Shown in pieces: positions 62,969-64,000 of a stretch of 64,000 nt of DNA. Made by a program: the position numbers and the translations under genes. The number at the start of each line of letters is the position of its first letter. Within the stretch, counting starts at the first letter, position 1. Source of the DNA: Macellibacteroides fermentans (GTDB taxonomy: Bacteria > Bacteroidota > Bacteroidia > Bacteroidales > Tannerellaceae); the NCBI RefSeq assembly GCF_013409575.1, contig NZ_JACCCY010000004.1, positions 62,001-126,000 of the forward strand, written 5' to 3'. The notes beneath the pieces were generated by a model. That model was given only the letters and a program-made list of their open reading frames with translations. It made no database searches and was not told the origin of the DNA.

Positions 62969-64000
62969 ATGCCTATAAAATTAATAAATGTAACGAGAGA
63001 TTTAAATGTGGGAATCACCTCCGTGGTGGAATTCTTACATAAGAAAGGTCATCATGTTGAGAGTAATCCCAACACGAAGATCAGTGATGAACAGTATGCT
63101 TTGCTCGTAAATGAGTTTGGAAAAGGATTACATGACGGGAAAGACCGCGATCGGTCATCTTCAGACCGTTTTCAAAAAGATAAACGCAAAGAGGTGATTG
63201 AAGAGGTTGGTTCAGCCAAACCAGAAAAATCTTATGAGATTAAGACTGAAATACCTGAAGAATACAAACCCCGTATTGTAACTAAAGGCAAAATCAACCT
63301 GGACGAGCCCTTTAAAAAACAGGAACCTCCTGTTGTTAAAGAAGCTCCGGTTATTAAAAAAGAAGAGAAACCTGTCAGACACGAGGTTGCTCCGGAAGTT
63401 AAAGTGCAATCAGAGCCTGTTGCTGAAACTACGCCTGTTAAAACTCATTCACCTAAAGAGGAAAGAGTTGTGTCTGAACCAGTGCAAAAAGAGATAGTAG
63501 TGGATAAAGTAATAGTCGAAGATAAACAACCGATGCTTAAAGAAACTCCAAAAGATAATCGACCTGAAAAAATAGAAGATAAACCTGTTGAGACACCTTC
63601 TGCTGAGACAGAAAACGAATCAGAAGAGGTTTACCGTATTAATACGACCAAGTTTGAGTCGAATATAAAGGTTACCGGAAAGATTGACCTAAATGCACTC
63701 AATCAGTCAACTCGTCCCAAAAAGAAGACGAAGGAGGAAAAGAGAAAAGAACGCGACGACAAGCGCTTCCCTGAACGGAAGGTCGTAGTAACACACAAAG
63801 GACCTAAGGATGCTTCTTCTCCAAGACCAGCGGCTCCGGTTAAAGTGGGCGATGCTCCTAGACCTGGTGCTCCCGTAAAGGCTGGATCTGGACCTGTAAA
63901 ACCAGGCGATGATGCAGAAAAGAAGAAACGTAAACGTATCAAGAAAGAACGTGTGGATGTAGCTTCTACTCCCGGTTCAAATAATTTTGCACGTCCCACC
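62969..64000 (+). CDS. infB: Translation initiation factor IF-2 (C-terminus cut by window edge)
   Basis: The first ~344 residues of IF-2. The small N-terminal fold (KLINVTRDLNVGITSVVEFL) is followed by a long, highly charged and proline-rich linker, including KKKRKRIKKERVDV near the edge. The GTPase domain lies beyond 64000. The start ATG is at 62969, 24 nt after nusA stops. Together with rimP and nusA it makes a conserved operon of ribosome and transcription factors. Confidence 0.95.
   Translation, partial: MPIKLINVTRDLNVGITSVVEFLHKKGHHVESNPNTKISDEQYALLVNEFGKGLHDGKDRDRSSSDRFQKDKRKEVIEEVGSAKPEKSYEIKTEIPEEYKPRIVTKGKINLDEPFKKQEPPVVKEAPVIKKEEKPVRHEVAPEVKVQSEPVAETTPVKTHSPKEERVVSEPVQKEIVVDKVIVEDKQPMLKETPKDNRPEKIEDKPVETPSAETENESEEVYRINTTKFESNIKVTGKIDLNALNQSTRPKKKTKEEKRKERDDKRFPERKVVVTHKGPKDASSPRPAAPVKVGDAPRPGAPVKAGSGPVKPGDDAEKKKRKRIKKERVDVASTPGSNNFARPT

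Overview
The window looks like a chromosomal segment of a Bacteroidales bacterium, most likely a Parabacteroides/Macellibacteroides-like member of the Tannerellaceae. The support is the gene families (GH92 lipoprotein, tricorn-type S41 protease, DUF4252, DUF3836, TonB receptor, LrgAB, split LysO, folP-cdaA, pta-ackA) and many Bacteroidetes-type promoters (TTTG, about 19-21 nt, TAnnTTTG). The genus is an inference; no rRNA lies in the window. Both edges cut genes: an aminotransferase on the left and infB on the right.

Layout. 1-4.7 kb: aspartate-type aminotransferase (partial), ribBA, a long LptF/LptG-type permease and a START-like protein, all on the minus strand. 4.8-5.9 kb: tRNA-Met(CAT), then about 1 kb of gene-free DNA with short direct repeats, a hairpin and one copy of a dispersed palindromic element. 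5.9-8.8 kb: ECF sigma factor plus membrane partner, AraC regulator and pirin. 8.9-17.9 kb: YbjQ-like protein, GH92 lipoprotein, a second ECF sigma operon with DUF4252, two-gene LysO exporter, tricorn-like protease. 18-21.6 kb: DacB, AI-2E-type permease, tRNA-Lys(TTT), DUF2927-like protein. 21.7-27.2 kb: complete late biotin operon bioB-A-F-G-C-D. 27.2-39.1 kb: a tight nine-gene nitrate-respiration operon (membrane protein, mobA, narK, narG, narH, narJ, narI, TonB receptor, P-loop NTPase) opposite a Crp/Fnr regulator. 39.9-42.6 kb: second copy of the palindromic element, other inverted repeats, and a barrel-less plug-domain protein. 42.7-45.5 kb: KDPG aldolase and KDG kinase with a divergent AraC regulator. 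45.6-48.8 kb: BlaI/BlaR1-like pair (sensor fused to a TonB C-terminal domain), DUF2461, DUF3836. 48.9-64 kb: mainly housekeeping genes: trpB-like, an outer-membrane barrel, murF, folP, cdaA, pta-ackA, lpxH, SUF-associated DUF59 protein, radC-like, efp, lrgAB, and rimP-nusA-infB.

The most unusual part is 27.7-39.1 kb. It encodes a cytoplasm-facing respiratory NarGHI with its chaperone NarJ, transporter NarK and cofactor enzyme MobA. The reading frames continue without a break, through overlapping stop/start codons, into an outer-membrane TonB-dependent receptor and a THEP1-like NTPase. A six-helix membrane protein of unknown role begins the operon. The receptor is therefore probably made together with the reductase and may import something the reductase needs. 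Second-tier observations are a short ORF plus terminator-like hairpin between this operon and bioB, a hairpin just after the rimP-nusA-infB promoter, and the dispersed palindromic element.
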